Assembly (NCBI GenBank): GCA_030180135.1
Contig: CM058236.1
Coordinates: 10,251,357 to 10,315,356, forward strand
Direction of reading: 5' to 3'
Length of the DNA stretch: 64,000 bases
DNA from: Orychophragmus violaceus
Lineage: Eukaryota; Streptophyta; Magnoliopsida; Brassicales; Brassicaceae
A model generated the notes under the pieces. It was not told where the DNA came from. It made no database searches and saw only the letters and a program-made list of their open reading frames with translations. The translations under genes were made by a program, and so were the position numbers. Shown here one piece after another: positions 21,557 through 33,652 of this stretch (the first letter of the stretch is position 1; every line of letters starts with the position of its first letter).

Positions 21557-23279
21557 TGATAGGTCTTATTCTAAATGCAAGTGCACAGTGATGTAGTTGT
21601 AGTACTTAGGGTATCGAATCCACAGGGACTCCGGTCAACGATAGATTATGAAACAGTAAAGATTAAACTAGGAAAAGCAATGTGAGAAAGCAGTAAATCA
21701 AGCAAGCGTAAAAGTAAATAGATCGGTTGTAAATCAGAAAGCGAAGGCGTTAAGTCTAGGGAATTCTCAGGAAATCAGGAACACATGCAATCAATCAAGC
21801 GGGATCTAATTAAGAACTGTTCTAGAACTCAAACACAGATATAGAATTAACCAACTGTCGTTGCGAGAATTCTCTAAGTCTAAGTGCAGCAATCCAAATT
21901 CCTTTGCAATTACTAACAGATTAAACTAGCTTTAAGATCGAGTTCGATATGTTCACAATTCAATTAAACCAAATTCCTTTGCGAGTAATTCAATTGCTCA
22001 TCTACACTACAAAAATTATGGGCATTGATAGCATAATATAATAGCACGGTTTTTCAAACTGCTATTAAAACTATATTTCTAAAAAAATTTACTTTTAATA
22101 GCATTTGGAAAATGTTAAGATATAGAATTCGTAAGCGGCAAACAAAAATCACATTTCCGCCAACGCTTAACTAAAAATTACCCTTGAGCGGGAAACGAAA
22201 ATAATTTTTGGAGCCAAAATATTCTAATGAAAAATAGAACCAAACTCATTTTACTTAACCGCCTATTTTTCTACATTCTCTCTTCCTCGGACATAAATTT
22301 CACCTTCTCTCATTTTCATTCTTCTCCAGTTTCGATGTCAAAAAAAAAAAAAAAAAAAAAATTCTTCTCCAGTTTCATTCAGATTCTAGGTTTTCTTCTT
22401 CTTTTTCATTTTTGAGTACTCTTCTCCCTCCAACGGCGTTAGCCATGACCATGGACGCGATTTTAGAGCTCTTCTTCTACCAGATTTGGTGACACAGTCT
22501 ATCACTGGTCGGATTCCTATTTGTTCCTGATTTGAGGTTGTTTCACTATCAATTGTTGAGTTAAATTGCAGAATCTAGCTCCTACATATCTAGATCTATG
22601 TGTTTGCTGACTCGATTTTGTTTTGTATTTGTCCAGGCAAGTGATTGGGTTAAGTTGAACCTCATAAACCCTAGATTACAAGAGAAAAACCGTAATTGGG
22701 GTTTTTACCTTAGCCTCCTCCTCATCTTTTAGCACATCTATTAGTCGTTATCTCCTCGGTCTCCCTCGAAGTCAGAATGGTATCACAATGCCCTCTCTAT
22801 CTCTCTAAACAGATCTGTGTTTCTTCTTTATCTCATCTGAATAATTGTCTTCGTGTTTCTTGTTACATGCGCCGAAGAAGGACACATTTCCACAGCCTTC
22901 ATCTAATTCGGCGGAATCCAGAGGTGCAAAGCAGAAGGAGGTACCTACTCATCTCTCACTAGAGATTGATCTATCTCACATTTTTTTTTGTTTGATAGAG
23001 ATATATATGTAGGTTTCTGTGAACTATGATGTTTAAGTTAAGGTGTTAACATTATTAAGGACTTTGGTTTGCTATAGCTATTGATAATGATAACAATTGT
23101 TGTTGTTGAGGGCCATTGGATTTTTATTTTGCGCTGGATTTGTTGTTGTTTTTGATGATAAACAGAAGTGGAGCAAGGGAAATAAAAAGTGATTTCTCTC
23201 AAGTTTTACATTATTCCGTGTTTCATGTGACAGTGCAACATTCTCTCAAGTTTTACATTATTTAGTGTTTCATGTGATA

Positions 23280-23785
23280 GATCTCTCTCTGACGAGCTAT
23301 TCGAGTCACTCTCAAAAAAATCATGTGGCATGATCGAGCACATGTTCTTAGAGGCCCGTGGTTTGCAATGTACACCTTTTCCACTCTTAAGCTCTTATTA
23401 TGTTTTACTCTCATGTTTACTCAAGCTTACTTATGTTGCAACAGATGGAACAATAACAAGATCAGGCTTGGTATAGTTTGTGACTAGCATCCCCAACTTA
23501 ACCTCGCTAACGCTCAAAGGTTTTGGAGGAAATGATGCAACAGCCCAAACTTTTATTGAGGTATAACTCCTTTAGTTTTCTGGTATATCTTCTTACTTTA
23601 GTTTTGGTACCATCTATGCTCTTACATAACCTAAAAAGTTTTGGATCCTTTTGCAGGGTTCTTGTAAACTTAAGTACATGAATCTGAGAACTTCTTGATA
23701 TTAGGGACTTGGGACATGACTTCAAAGACAGTCAACTTGAGACTTTAGTATTGCGCGATTGCACTTTCTAAAGGAGGTAAAAGAT
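23280..23785 (+). pseudogene. LRR-protein gene fragment captured in CACTA-1 (FBL11-like)
   Basis: Exon-like pieces with splice-like borders read as leucine-rich repeats. About 23285-23372 gives ELFESLSKKSCGMIEHMFLE. About 23486-23571 gives IPNLTSLTLKGFGGNDATAQ and ends at a GTATAA donor. About 23656-23780 gives KLKYMNL, then, after frame breaks, DFKDSQLETLVLRDCTFLKE. The pattern fits LRRs of plant F-box/BTB-LRR proteins such as FBL11, but the exact parent gene is uncertain. Stops and frameshifts show it is non-functional. Confidence 0.45.
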
Positions 23786-24039
23786 CAAACCATAGAAGGT
23801 TTTTGGTTGTGCTGCATTAACAGTCTTAATTCCAGAAACAACATTTTAGCTGCGCTCTACCTTTCCTCATCTGTCCATTCCAGAGCTAATTCCTATGTTG
23901 AAGCTGCAACATCCAATCTTGTGAGTCTTTTATATCCACTTTATAGTTATGATTCTACTTTGGGTTTGGAGCATAATTCTTAGTATAATTCGTTCTTCTT
24001 CAGGAACACTCTACACCTTACTGAACTTGCTAGTGTTTT

Positions 24040-24690
24040 TTGTGCAGAGGTGAGAAAGAACAAGCCTTCGAAGCTTCCCATTTTCCTACTTCATCTTCTT
24101 CCCGTACTCTGACCATCCGGTCTACCACTTCTGGCCATGGTAAAGAGAATCCAAATCAAATCCCAAATCAAACCTGTCGCCAATTGCCTCATTCCATCAC
24201 TTCTCCCACAGCCTCTAAGCGATTTCCACTCTCTCGTTGCAGAGGTAATAACTAGTTTAGATCCCACATCAACGCTTCTATTGATTCATCACTATTCATC
24301 ACTCTCTGTCTATGAATCTTTCGCCATTAATTTTGAATCTTTCGGACTTGTTGCTTAGAAATTTCTCTGATATGTTATCAGTTTGTTCATGGTGATCTCA
24401 ATTCTCTTGCCAAGTTGTTTTTTTTTTTCAATTGTCACTGTCTCAATACGCTTCCGGGAAGGTTTTGTTAATTCTAATGACCTGGTTATAACTAAATTCA
24501 GTATTCTCTTAATGATTATTGGTGTAGAAAGGTTGATCCACTGCATCTCTCGATCTATTCTCATCACCATCTTCTTGATCACAGTGTTTGTTTATTTGGC
24601 AGAAAGGGAAAATGGTCGAAGACTTGAAGAAAAGAGCAAAAAGAGTGGAGAAAGCAAGGAAGGGAGGATCCATAGCTTAATTTCTTGGAT
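24040..24690 (+). pseudogene. Unrecognised gene fragment(s) in CACTA-1
   Basis: Two exon-like pieces are visible. About 24050-24250 is proline/serine-rich. About 24600-24678 reads KGKMVEDLKKRAKRVEKARK followed by a stop, and looks like a Lys-rich protein C-terminus. I do not recognise the parent gene. Their position inside CACTA-1 suggests capture. Confidence 0.35.
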
Positions 24691-25752
24691 GAGTTTTGGT
24701 AGACTTAATTTAATGTTAATTAGATAGTTTTGTTAATATTTTTTATGTACATTTTTTATTTATTAATAAAATCATTTCAAATATAATTTTTTTTATATAT
24801 AAATCTAATTGATACACAAAAGATTATATATATAATACGGCTCGGTTCGGCTCGACTACAAAAGCTATGATAGATAGATCCAACTATAGCAAGTGAAATT
24901 ATCAGATAAAAGATATTATAGCACGTATAAAATGCTATCGTATCTGGCCTACCTATTATAGCTGGGGCAGACATAGCATTTTCAAAAACGCCATCATATA
25001 CATACCATGGCGTTTTTCGTGTGCTAAGAATAGAGATTTTTCTTGTAGTGCTAGGTTCTTTCTAGCTAATTAACCAACTGTCGTTGCATCAATCAACCTA
25101 ACATCATAAATCTGGATAGCTACTTCAGATTAAGCATTAAAAACAATCCTAGATAAAGAACTAGTAAGTATGAATCCCTACAGATTGATTAACCTATAAT
25201 TCCATGAAATCCCTAATGAGAATCCCTAAACTTAACAGGTAATCTACTCAGACATGTTCATCGAAACAGAAAACATCTTGAATAGAAAACCAAATATCAT
25301 AAAACAAAGTAAAGATCTGGAGTTCAAAATCCTCTCTCTTTCGAGAACAGGATCAGCCCCTAACTCTCTCTGAAATAAAATAAGACTTAAGAAAAGCGTA
25401 GCCTAAAAAAATGGCTTAAAAACCCTAATATATTGGTCTAAAGTCGGCTGGGGGCCTTTTTGCAAGTCTGGGAAGTTTCTGGGCAAAAACTGTAATTTCT
25501 GGAAAATGCAGATTTTTGGGCGCAGAACTGCGTCGACCTAGTGCAGAACTGCAACGACAGTTGCAAGGCGAAAACGCAGCCAGTGAACTCTGTGAAGTCT
25601 CTAAATAGTGCAGAATCGCTCCAAATGCTCCCAAAACGTCCAATTAGGCTCCAGATGTTCTTAAACCTGTAAAACACCTGAAAAGACTCCAAAACACATA
25701 GAAAGACTTGATAACAAAGACATATACCATGGTTAAAATCCATGGTATATCA

Positions 25753-27078
25753 ACTCCCCCACACTTAGCTCTTGCTTGTCCTCAAGCAAGTAAAGAACTA
25801 AAGCATAAGAAAAGAAGTTTGAAAACACAGAAACTCATTTCGTCCTAGGAACTTTCACAATCACATTCACTTAGTAAGCCAATGAAAACTTTCCTGCAGA
25901 ACTCAAGACCACAATATACTTTCCCCACACTTAGAAACTGTCCTAAGTAAACTCCACAATCACATTCAAGCATTCAAATTCACCCTACTGACTTCTGCAA
26001 GTATTTAAGTGCGGTCTCACCTAAGGAGTATCGATCAAAGGGCACATGGGTTCTTACCTTGCCAGCTCTAGACCACCATACTATCTTTCTCTAGTCCCTT
26101 TCTTCTCTTTTCCCTTCCTTAACAACTGATTTTTCCCCACTGGGTATCATTTTTTTTTTTTTATTAGTGTTCTTCCCGTTTTCGGGTGTACTTTGGACAC
26201 ATTCCATGGATCACATGAGAGAAAATAGTGTTTGCTACCATTTCCATGACCACTTCGGAGTTACTAACTCATCCTCAGTTTATTATATTTTTTTTTTTAT
26301 GGAAGGGGAGAAGGGAACCAAATAGGATAGGTTGACAGGCTGTGTCAGAACTAACAAGGGAATCCGACACAAGGTATACCAAGCCCTTATGTGAGAAATC
26401 TAAGTCAGTATTAAGGTTGAAGTCAGTAAAAGGATCCTCTGATACCTGAAGTGATGTGGGTGTTCTCAGTAGGTTGATCCGTGTCTGGGTTTTCAAACAG
26501 TCATAGAGGCTCTGCAAGTCTGTCCAATGGTCACTTAGTTCCTGTTCAAGCGAAAATTTTCCTCGAAAAATCATAGTTTCATACAAGTTTTGACTCAATA
26601 AAACAAATTTGAAAAACTAAGAAAACAAAAGCGTGCGTCAGTAGCTTCCTCCCCCACACTTAAACCACACTGTCCCCTGTGTAATCAAGCTCAGGATCGG
26701 CGAGAAAGATAAACAAATTGAAAACAGTCCGAAAAGTTGCAGAATACGTACCTGTTGTCGCCTTGTGTCGATCGATGCCACAAGGGTGTCGATCGATGCA
26801 AGGCGAATATGCGCACGGTTATTGAAATAGCCGGTGTCTGAATCGCAATCGAATCGGCTAACCAGAAATCGCAACTGTGTCGACCGATGCACTCAGTGTG
26901 TCGATCGATGCAGTGCGATTTTGCCTGTTTCTCTCGGCTCTGAACACACTTAAAACAGAAAAATCAAAATAGCAAAACCAAAACGAGAAATGAAAACAAA
27001 ATCGAACCTAACAGTGGGTTGCTTCTCACTCAGCGCTTGTTTAAAGTCAGTAGCTTGACTAGTGGAAAGAGATCAGAT
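25753..27078 (-). other. Athila-like element 3' region without coding sequence
   Basis: This region holds the polypurine tract next to the LTR (25753-25766 on the plus strand reads ACTCCCCCACACTT), T-rich tracts near 26150 and 26287, and four TGTCGA(T/C)CGATGC words at about 26765, 26786, 26878 and 26898. Short frames here match nothing I know. Confidence 0.65.
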
Positions 27079-28548
27079 TCATGGGGGTTTCAACAGAGAC
27101 TTTGAGTGTCTCTGTGAATATCTCTTCATCCAAGGAGGCGTATAGGCTTTCAGATCATGAGGCTTTCCAAGGAATGAATAAACAGCATCAGGGCGGGAGC
27201 GAATCTTGGGTGGTACACTGCGTTTTCCTGCATTCAAAACAATATGGTCAGGAGGTTTAAGCTTAGGTGATTTATATCTTACCTTTGGTGCAGATCTGAT
27301 GTTTGGGGCTTTCTGCTTATGAGCAGTTGCAGGTACTGAAGATGTTAGAGCATGTTCAAAAGGAACCGCCATCTTCTTCTCTCTACTATCAGATACTGTA
27401 GTTCCAGCAATCTGAGCTTCTTCTTTTAAATGACTATCAGTTGAGATCATCTTCTTATCCACCACTACCATGCACTTCTCTACACTCTGCCCATGTTTAG
27501 ACCTTATAGGAACTTTTGGGCATGGTATTGGAGGTTTGTAGACCCTTTCCTTAGCAAAAACATCAGATTTGGGCGAAATTGGGTCTGCCCGACTGTCGCG
27601 TCGACCAACGCAGAGTGGATGTCGGTCGTCATTGAATTGATGTTGACCTTCAGTGTCGACAATGGTCAATTTTTGTTCGTCGCAAGATCTCGAAATTGCC
27701 GTCAGAACTGCGTGTCGACCGACACTAAGGGGGTGTCGATCGATGCATGTATCAGACAGACAATATTCATCCAGAAAATCCGAGATTATGCTCTCTTCTT
27801 CACCTAGCAACTCAATCTCACCTCTTAAGGTCACAGACTTGATGGATCTGTACTGTTCAGCTTTCCCAACTTCATTATGCCTTTGTATTGCTTGAGATGT
27901 CTGTTGGATTTGAACATCCAGCTTCTTCACATGTGTGCTCAAGTATTCAAACTTCCCATTCAGATTTTCATGTATAGCTTCCAGCTTCCTGTCGAAGTCT
28001 ACAGCAAACTTGGTCTGATCCTCTAGTAACTGCTCCATCATGGATTCCATCTTGCTCTTATAAGCTTTAGCGGCAGGAGGTGTCTGATATGAGGACGATC
28101 CATAGGTTCTCTGATAAGAATTACCTTGCTGATTACCAAACCTGTTTCCTTGGAATCCAGAGCTATTGATGTAGTTCAAGTCTTCTTCCTGCTTCTCCAA
28201 TAACTGCTCCAGCATGGTTTCCAATCTGCTCTTATATGCAGGTGCAGGTGGTGCTTGGTAAGAAGAAACACCGTAGTTCCTTGAGAAGGCATTACCATGT
28301 TGCTGGAAAGGTCCCTGAAAAGCAGATTCCTGACTGTAGAATTCATTCCCTCCAACGCAGTTGATAGCTTCTTGCGCATACTTTTCAAGTACAAGACTAT
28401 GTAGAGAGTCTACCTTGCTATTCAGCCCAGCTATCTGCGAGCTGTCAATCCTTGAACTAAAGAAATCATACATCTTCCCTACGATATGTGTCGATCGATG
28501 CAGGAGAAGCGTCGATCGATGCAAGCTCGAGAATGCAATGATCGACAC
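27079..28548 (-). CDS. Athila-like gag C-terminal region (489 aa, open)
   Basis: The frame is open for 489 codons. It has Athila-type Gag features: Gln/Asn-rich GFQGNRFGNQQGNSYQR text, two similar segments with SSYQ-PPA-YKS...E-M-EQLLE (about residues 92-118 and 153-178), and a coiled-coil-like stretch with LNGKFEYLSTHVKKLDVQ. Downstream the protein contains SIDRHP-type peptides encoded by the CGATCGATGC words, and ends TPPWMKRYSQRHSKSLLKPP. The N-terminal half of a normal Athila Gag is missing, and the start at 28548 lies in the CGATCGATGC-rich leader, so the true start may be further in. No protease or RT follows. Confidence 0.6.
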   Translation of the reverse strand: MSIIAFSSLHRSTLLLHRSTHIVGKMYDFFSSRIDSSQIAGLNSKVDSLHSLVLEKYAQEAINCVGGNEFYSQESAFQGPFQQHGNAFSRNYGVSSYQAPPAPAYKSRLETMLEQLLEKQEEDLNYINSSGFQGNRFGNQQGNSYQRTYGSSSYQTPPAAKAYKSKMESMMEQLLEDQTKFAVDFDRKLEAIHENLNGKFEYLSTHVKKLDVQIQQTSQAIQRHNEVGKAEQYRSIKSVTLRGEIELLGEEESIISDFLDEYCLSDTCIDRHPLSVGRHAVLTAISRSCDEQKLTIVDTEGQHQFNDDRHPLCVGRRDSRADPISPKSDVFAKERVYKPPIPCPKVPIRSKHGQSVEKCMVVVDKKMISTDSHLKEEAQIAGTTVSDSREKKMAVPFEHALTSSVPATAHKQKAPNIRSAPKVRYKSPKLKPPDHIVLNAGKRSVPPKIRSRPDAVYSFLGKPHDLKAYTPPWMKRYSQRHSKSLLKPP

Positions 28549-28585
28549 ACATGACCCTGTCGATCGATGCAGGGCGATTACAGGA
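28480..28585. repeat. Cluster of TGTCGATCGATGCA words (Athila-like element)
   Basis: Four words lie within about 90 bp: near 28489, 28510, 28540 (a GATCGACAC variant) and 28558. They belong to the same motif family as in the Copia-2 LTR and leader. Confidence 0.85.
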
Positions 28586-28690
28586 GTACCTGAAACGCAA
28601 GAACAGAAAAGAAAAAAAAATTAGTAGCAAAAAAGAAAAACGAAAAACCTAGTCTAACCCCTAAGTTCAAATCTATCGAAGACTCTAAGA

Positions 28691-28712
28691 GTTCCCCGGC
28701 AACAGCGCCAAA
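28691..28712 (-). other. Athila-like primer-binding site
   Basis: On the minus strand TGGCGCTGTTGCCGGGGA follows the 5' LTR within a few bases, as in Athila-type elements. Confidence 0.8.
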
Positions 28713-28716
28713 AACT

Positions 28717-29886
28717 TGATAGGTCAAGAATTTTAATCCCTATTCTAACTGCAAGTGCACAGTGATGTAGTTGTAGTACTTAGGGTATCGAATCCACAGG
28801 GACTCCGGTCAACGATAGATTATGAAACAGTAAAGATTAAACTAGGAAAAGCAATGTGAGAAAGCAGTAAATCAAGCAAGCAGAAAAGTAAATAGATCGG
28901 TTGTAAATCAGAAAGCGAAGGCGTTAAGTCTAGGGAATTCTCAGGAAATCAGGAACACATGCAATCAATCAAGCGGGATCTAATTAAGAACTGTTCTAGA
29001 ACTCAAACACAGATATAGAATTAACCAACTGTCGTTGCGAGAATTCTCTAAGTCTAAGTGCAGCAATCCAAATTCCTTTGCAATTACTAACAGATTAAAC
29101 TAGCTTTAAGATCGAGTTCGATATGTTCACAATTCAATTAAACCAAATTCCTTTGCGAGTAATTCAATTGCTCATCTAGGTTCTTTCTAGCTAATTAACC
29201 AACTGTCGTTGCATCAATCAACCTAACATCATAAATCAGGATAGCTACTTCAGATTAAGCATTAAAAACAATCCTAGATAAAGAACTAGCAAGTATGAAT
29301 CCCTACAGATTGATTAACCTATAATTCCATGAAATCCCTAATGAGAATCCCTAAACTTAACAGGTAATCTACTCAGACATGTTCATCGAAACAGAAAACA
29401 TCTTGAATAGAAAACCAAATATCATAAAACAAAGTAAAGATCTGGGGTTCAAAATCCTCTCTCTTTCGAGAACAAGATCAGCCCCTAACTCTCTCTGAAA
29501 TAAAATACGACTTAAGAAAAGCGTAGCCTAAACAAATGGCTTAAAAACCCTAATATATTGGTCTAAAGTCGGCTGGGGGCCTTTTTCCAAGTCTGGGAAG
29601 TTTCTGGGCAAAAACTGTAATTTCTGGAAAATGCAGATTTTTGGGCGCAGAACTGCGTCGACCTAGTGCAGAACTGCAACGACAGTTGCAAGGCGAAAAT
29701 GCGGCCAGTGAACTCTGTGAAGTCTCTAAATAGTGCAGAATCGCTCCAAATGCTCCCAAAACGTCCAATTAGGCTCCAGATGTTCTTAAACCTGTAAAAC
29801 ACCTGAAAAGACTCCAAAACACATAGAAAGACTTGATAACAAAGACATATACCATGGTTAAAATCCCTAAAATCCATGGTATATCA
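28717..29886 (-). repeat. Athila-like 5' LTR (right)
   Basis: 1170 bp partner of the split left LTR. It contains no CACTA insertion, which fixes the CACTA-1 borders. Confidence 0.93.
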
Positions 29887-31000
29887 AACAGCTAGTTTCT
29901 CATTCAATTTTTCGATTTTCTTCTCTTTTTAGACCATAGATATGATGTATTTCGAGCCTATATAAGCTCATATTCGTTCTCATTGTAAGGCACCCTTGAT
30001 CATTGAATTTAGTAAAGTATCTTGTTTTCTTTCAAAGACCGTTTCTTGAGAGATTGTTCTTATCTTTAGATTTCTAAGTGTGTGATTCACTTTGAGTCTA
30101 TATAAACCCACTGTTTTATGAGTGTTTTGAGTGATTCAGTACTCTTAGGCATGCCATTGATTGAGTGAGTCAATCACCTTCACCATCCATCTCTATAATC
30201 GTTTCCACTTTTCTGCGAGATTAAGCTTGGAATCTCTTGATCACTGAGTGGTCATAAGTTGGAGTGATTCCAATCTTATATCATTTTTAGAACATCAAGT
30301 CATCATCAACATCATTGTTTCAAAGTAATTCGGACAATGTTTTATTTTCAAACTGAGATCACCATTTGCTGATTTCTAACATTACCTCTTTCTCATCTTT
30401 CGTCTCCATAGTGGTTAAGAAAAGACCATCATTTGGAAGTCTAATCAATAAATGTTAAGACATTTTATATATACTTGTAATCATATAGGTTTATATATAT
30501 ATATATATTTGTTATCAAAAGGCTTATGTTTTTTGGAACAGTTTAAACTCATGTAAGGATACATTGATCAAGACATGTGATGCATCAAAATCATTTGTGA
30601 TCTTTAGATCTCCTACACATTTTAGAAGGAAAAAAAAAAAGCAAACTAAACAATTAAGGGTATGTATACTCTTGTTAGATTTGATTTAAGTTGCATAGAT
30701 AAGATTATAAATATCAATATTATTGTGTATTACCTTGATAGTAATTGGTTTAACCAAATCTAAGCAGGCAGCCATCACTTTCTCACCAAAATGACCCCAT
30801 AGACAAAATGACAAACGTTGATCTACGAATAAAATTAAAACAAATTATAAAATAGTATTTTTAAATGTAACGTAGTAGATCAAACTATGATAATAATAAA
30901 ACTTTTTGGGGTCTAAATATATAAAGGAACATACTCAGAATATCGAAGCATAAACTCCAACTTTTTGGGGTCTTTACCATTGACTTGTAGTGTTTCCAAG
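29887..31000 (+). other. Old LTR-like and AT-rich sequence
   Basis: About 29892-30420 continues the repeat interrupted at 21556. It contains CCTATATAAGCTC (about 29958) followed by T-rich text, reminiscent of an LTR promoter and R region. From 30420 the text is A/T-rich, with a (TA)n run at 30492-30509 and an A-rich run at 30630. No gene is seen. Confidence 0.4.
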
Positions 31001-32122
31001 AATAAACTAATGCTCGCAATTTTGTGCTTCCAAGAATGAATGACCTTGAGACGGATGCGCCAACGTGTTAGTGGTAGCCACAATATAACTCATAATGGAG
31101 GAAATTGCGATGAGAAATGAATTCTCGAAAGAGATGATAGTGATGAGAGAGTTCACGATTTTGTGTATATATTTATAATAAAATTTCTGTTTTAGAGTTG
31201 TCACGAAAAGGTTAGGCGGGCAAGGATATATTTTCGGATCATAATATATTTCTGGTGCTCTTTTAGTTAGAATGATATCTTATGGTTTGTTAACATATTC
31301 AATTACATAATATATTCATATGTATATGGATAAATACATTAAGTTACATTTACTTGAAAATAGGAAATTTCAAAATGGGGTAGTTTGAAGTGATTGAGAA
31401 TATAACCAAAAAGATATTATAAATGAGTTTTCGAAAGTGAATATTTAATATATTATTATTTTTAAATTTAGTTAATATTTTCTCATATATTTAATTGACA
31501 TTTAGGTTAGGAGATCATGTTGTTTGGAAAGTTGTTATTTAAGTTAGCATATTCAAAGATATAACTATATTTTTAATATCGATTTTTGTGTTTAAGATGT
31601 TCTAATTATGAATGTTGTATGGAAATAATTATTAAAAATCCAAAATAATCAAGTGTATGTTTATGTATTGTTTGCTGCAATGCACCATTACGGGTCTTAA
31701 AAAAAATTTAATACACGTTTTCTTTTAACTAGAGAGGAATCTAACAAAAAATGAGGGTCACCAGCTGTAAATGAAAAACTAATAGCACTCGCAATTTTGT
31801 GCTTCCAAGAATGAATGACCTTGAGACGGATACGCCAACTGTTAGTGATAGCAACAATAAAACTCATAGTAGAGGAAATTGAAATGAGAAATGAATTCTC
31901 GAAAGAGTTGATAGTGATGAGAGAATTCATGATTTTGTGTGTATATTTATATTGAAATTAATTTTTCAGAGTTGACACAAAAAGGTTGGGCGGTTCAGGA
32001 TATACTTTCGGAAACATATTCGATTACATAGTATATTCTTGTGTAGATGGCTAAATACATTAAGTTGCATATACTTGAAAACATTAAATTTTGAAATGGT
32101 GTACTTCGAATTGATTGAAAAT

Positions 32123-32809
32123 TGTTGGAGTCGGTTTTAGCACCCCTCCAAATGGCCCATTCATATAATAAGATCGGCCCGAAATAGAAGGCATTTATTA
32201 TGGATATTTACTATGTCGATGAAGATAAATGGCAATCTTCGAGGATAATCACAAAAAGAAAATATATATTTTCTTTTGTGGAAGATATCTATTTCTTTTT
32301 AAGAAATTTGACTTTTTATGCCGGCCTAAAACTCTATATAAGAGAAGGAGGGCATTCAGGCTAAAGACATCTATCATAATATAGAGAGAACTCTGGAAGT
32401 CGACCTAAATCTCGACATGAGAGGATGAGGGTATTCAGGCTACAAGAGATCGATCTATAGACGACTCTGTAAGCCGACCTAAACCTCTACATGAGAGAAT
32501 GAAGGTATTCAGACTAAAGGAGATCGAAACACACAATACGATAAGTCGATCTATAGACAACTTAATCGTCATTCGACGAACTCTTTCAAAGAACTACGAA
32601 TGGCTTGATCCCTTTATAAAGGGTACGTAGGCATCCTTTTACAAGGTTCAGCTATAAAACCTAATTCCATTTATTCCGATTCACCGGGACGCCAATTTAG
32701 CCCTAATTTCATCATCTCCGTCGAGCTAGGTTTAAAGACTTTGAAGAATCCCTTAAGAAAAACCCTAAAATTCTTGCTATCTTCGGATATGCAGAATTGA
32801 GATCTTACA
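32123..32809 (+). repeat. Tat-2 5' LTR
   Basis: Begins TGTTGGAGTCGG and ends GAGATCTTACA. It has a TATA box (CTATATAAG) at about 32334-32342. Confidence 0.88.
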
Positions 32810-32810
32810 A

Positions 32811-32828
32811 TTGGCGCCGACTGTGGGG
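32811..32828 (+). other. Tat-2 primer-binding site
   Basis: TTGGCGCCGACTGTGGGG follows the LTR after one base. TGGCGCC is the common start of plant Gypsy primer sites. Confidence 0.75.
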
Positions 32829-33062
32829 ATTTTTTTCAAAAAATCTTTGATACGCCAGGCTTGGCGATGATTAAAACATCGGCTCACATAAAAAAAAAAC
32901 AAAAAAAAAAACAAAAAAAAAAACACTAAGCCTGACTTGACCGCCATCCTTCTCATACAAAAGCTAAGTTCTCTATCGACGTCATATTTAAATATATCAT
33001 TCAAAACCATATTTCTTTGACAACTCTCCCATAATTACTTAATCTTTTTACACAGTTATATG

Positions 33063-33644
33063 CCCTGTTCGAAAACTCGGCGCAGAGAGCCGATTAATCG
33101 CCGGGAACTCGTTGGTCGGACCGGAGCCGCCGCGAGTTGGGCATAGGCGGCTGAAAAATCGGATCTCTGATTTTTTGTGTGTGTGTGTGTGTGTTCAAGG
33201 TTAGAAATCGTGAGATATGCTTGAGATGTAGATAAATTGAGAAGAAATGAGAAGAAACGAGACTAAAATCGATGAAAACGATGAAAAATATGAAGATTTG
33301 AAGCTGTGTCCGTCGGAAATTTAGGGTTGCAGAGGCACCCTTTAGGAAGAAGATGAAATCGAAATTACCAGTTTACCCTTCATTAAACCAAATCTTGAAA
33401 AAAGGAAAAAACGCATCAACTGCACGTCGAACCCGAGACCTCTCAGCAATAATAGCGCATACTAACCGCCAGGCCGCGTGAAGTTATTGGTATTTGTTAA
33501 CATTACTTATATATAACTGTATCATCATACAACAAATTCTTAAAATTCCGCCCTGCGTAAATCCCGTTTAGTCCCCGATTTATTCGTTAGGCGCTAGGCC
33601 CAACCCGACTGCCCGACTAGCGCCTATCGAGTATTTGAACATTG
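33063..33644. mobile_element. hAT-type MITE in Tat-2
   Basis: The 582 bp insert is flanked by GTTATATG on both sides (33055-33062 and 33645-33652). The ends are inverted: CCCTGTTCGAAAACTCG on the left versus CAATGTTCAAATACTCG when the right end is read on the other strand. An 8 bp duplication fits the hAT superfamily. It contains a (GT)n run at 33177-33194 and no coding region. Confidence 0.8.
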
Positions 33645-33652
33645 GTTATATG

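Larger units (their letters stand above)
22005..25050. mobile_element. CACTA-1: non-autonomous CACTA transposon with gene fragments
   Basis: The element begins CACTACAAAAAT and ends ATTTTTCTTGTAGTG. The three bases CTA flank it on both sides (22002-22004 and 25051-25053), and the undamaged right LTR contains a single CTA at this place. CACTA ends with a 3 bp duplication define the family. The interior (3046 bp) holds decayed exon-like pieces of host genes, and no transposase is visible. Words like ATAGCA and GCTAT recur near both ends and may be subterminal repeats. Confidence 0.93.
21557..25752 (-). repeat. Athila-like 3' LTR (left), split by CACTA-1
   Basis: The LTR pieces are 21557-22004 and 25051-25752. 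At the outer end an inverted repeat ATACCATGG...CCATGGTAT (about 25725-25750) lies next to the LTR boundary and also occurs at the end of the right LTR with a longer loop. Confidence 0.92.
21557..29886 (-). mobile_element. Athila-like non-autonomous Gypsy element (gag only), with CACTA-1 in one LTR
   Basis: The LTRs are 21557-25752 (about 1.15 kb once CACTA-1 is removed) and 28717-29886 (1170 bp). They begin TGATAGG and end TATATCA and are flanked by AACAG. The orientation is minus: the PPT (AGTGTGGGGGAGT) touches the left LTR and the PBS with TGGCGCTGTTGCC touches the right LTR. The only coding region is an Athila-type gag C-terminal part. No protease, RT, integrase or RNase H is visible. 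The LTR copies differ by a few substitutions and small indels, including a 9-10 bp difference in the loop near the LTR end. Confidence 0.92.
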
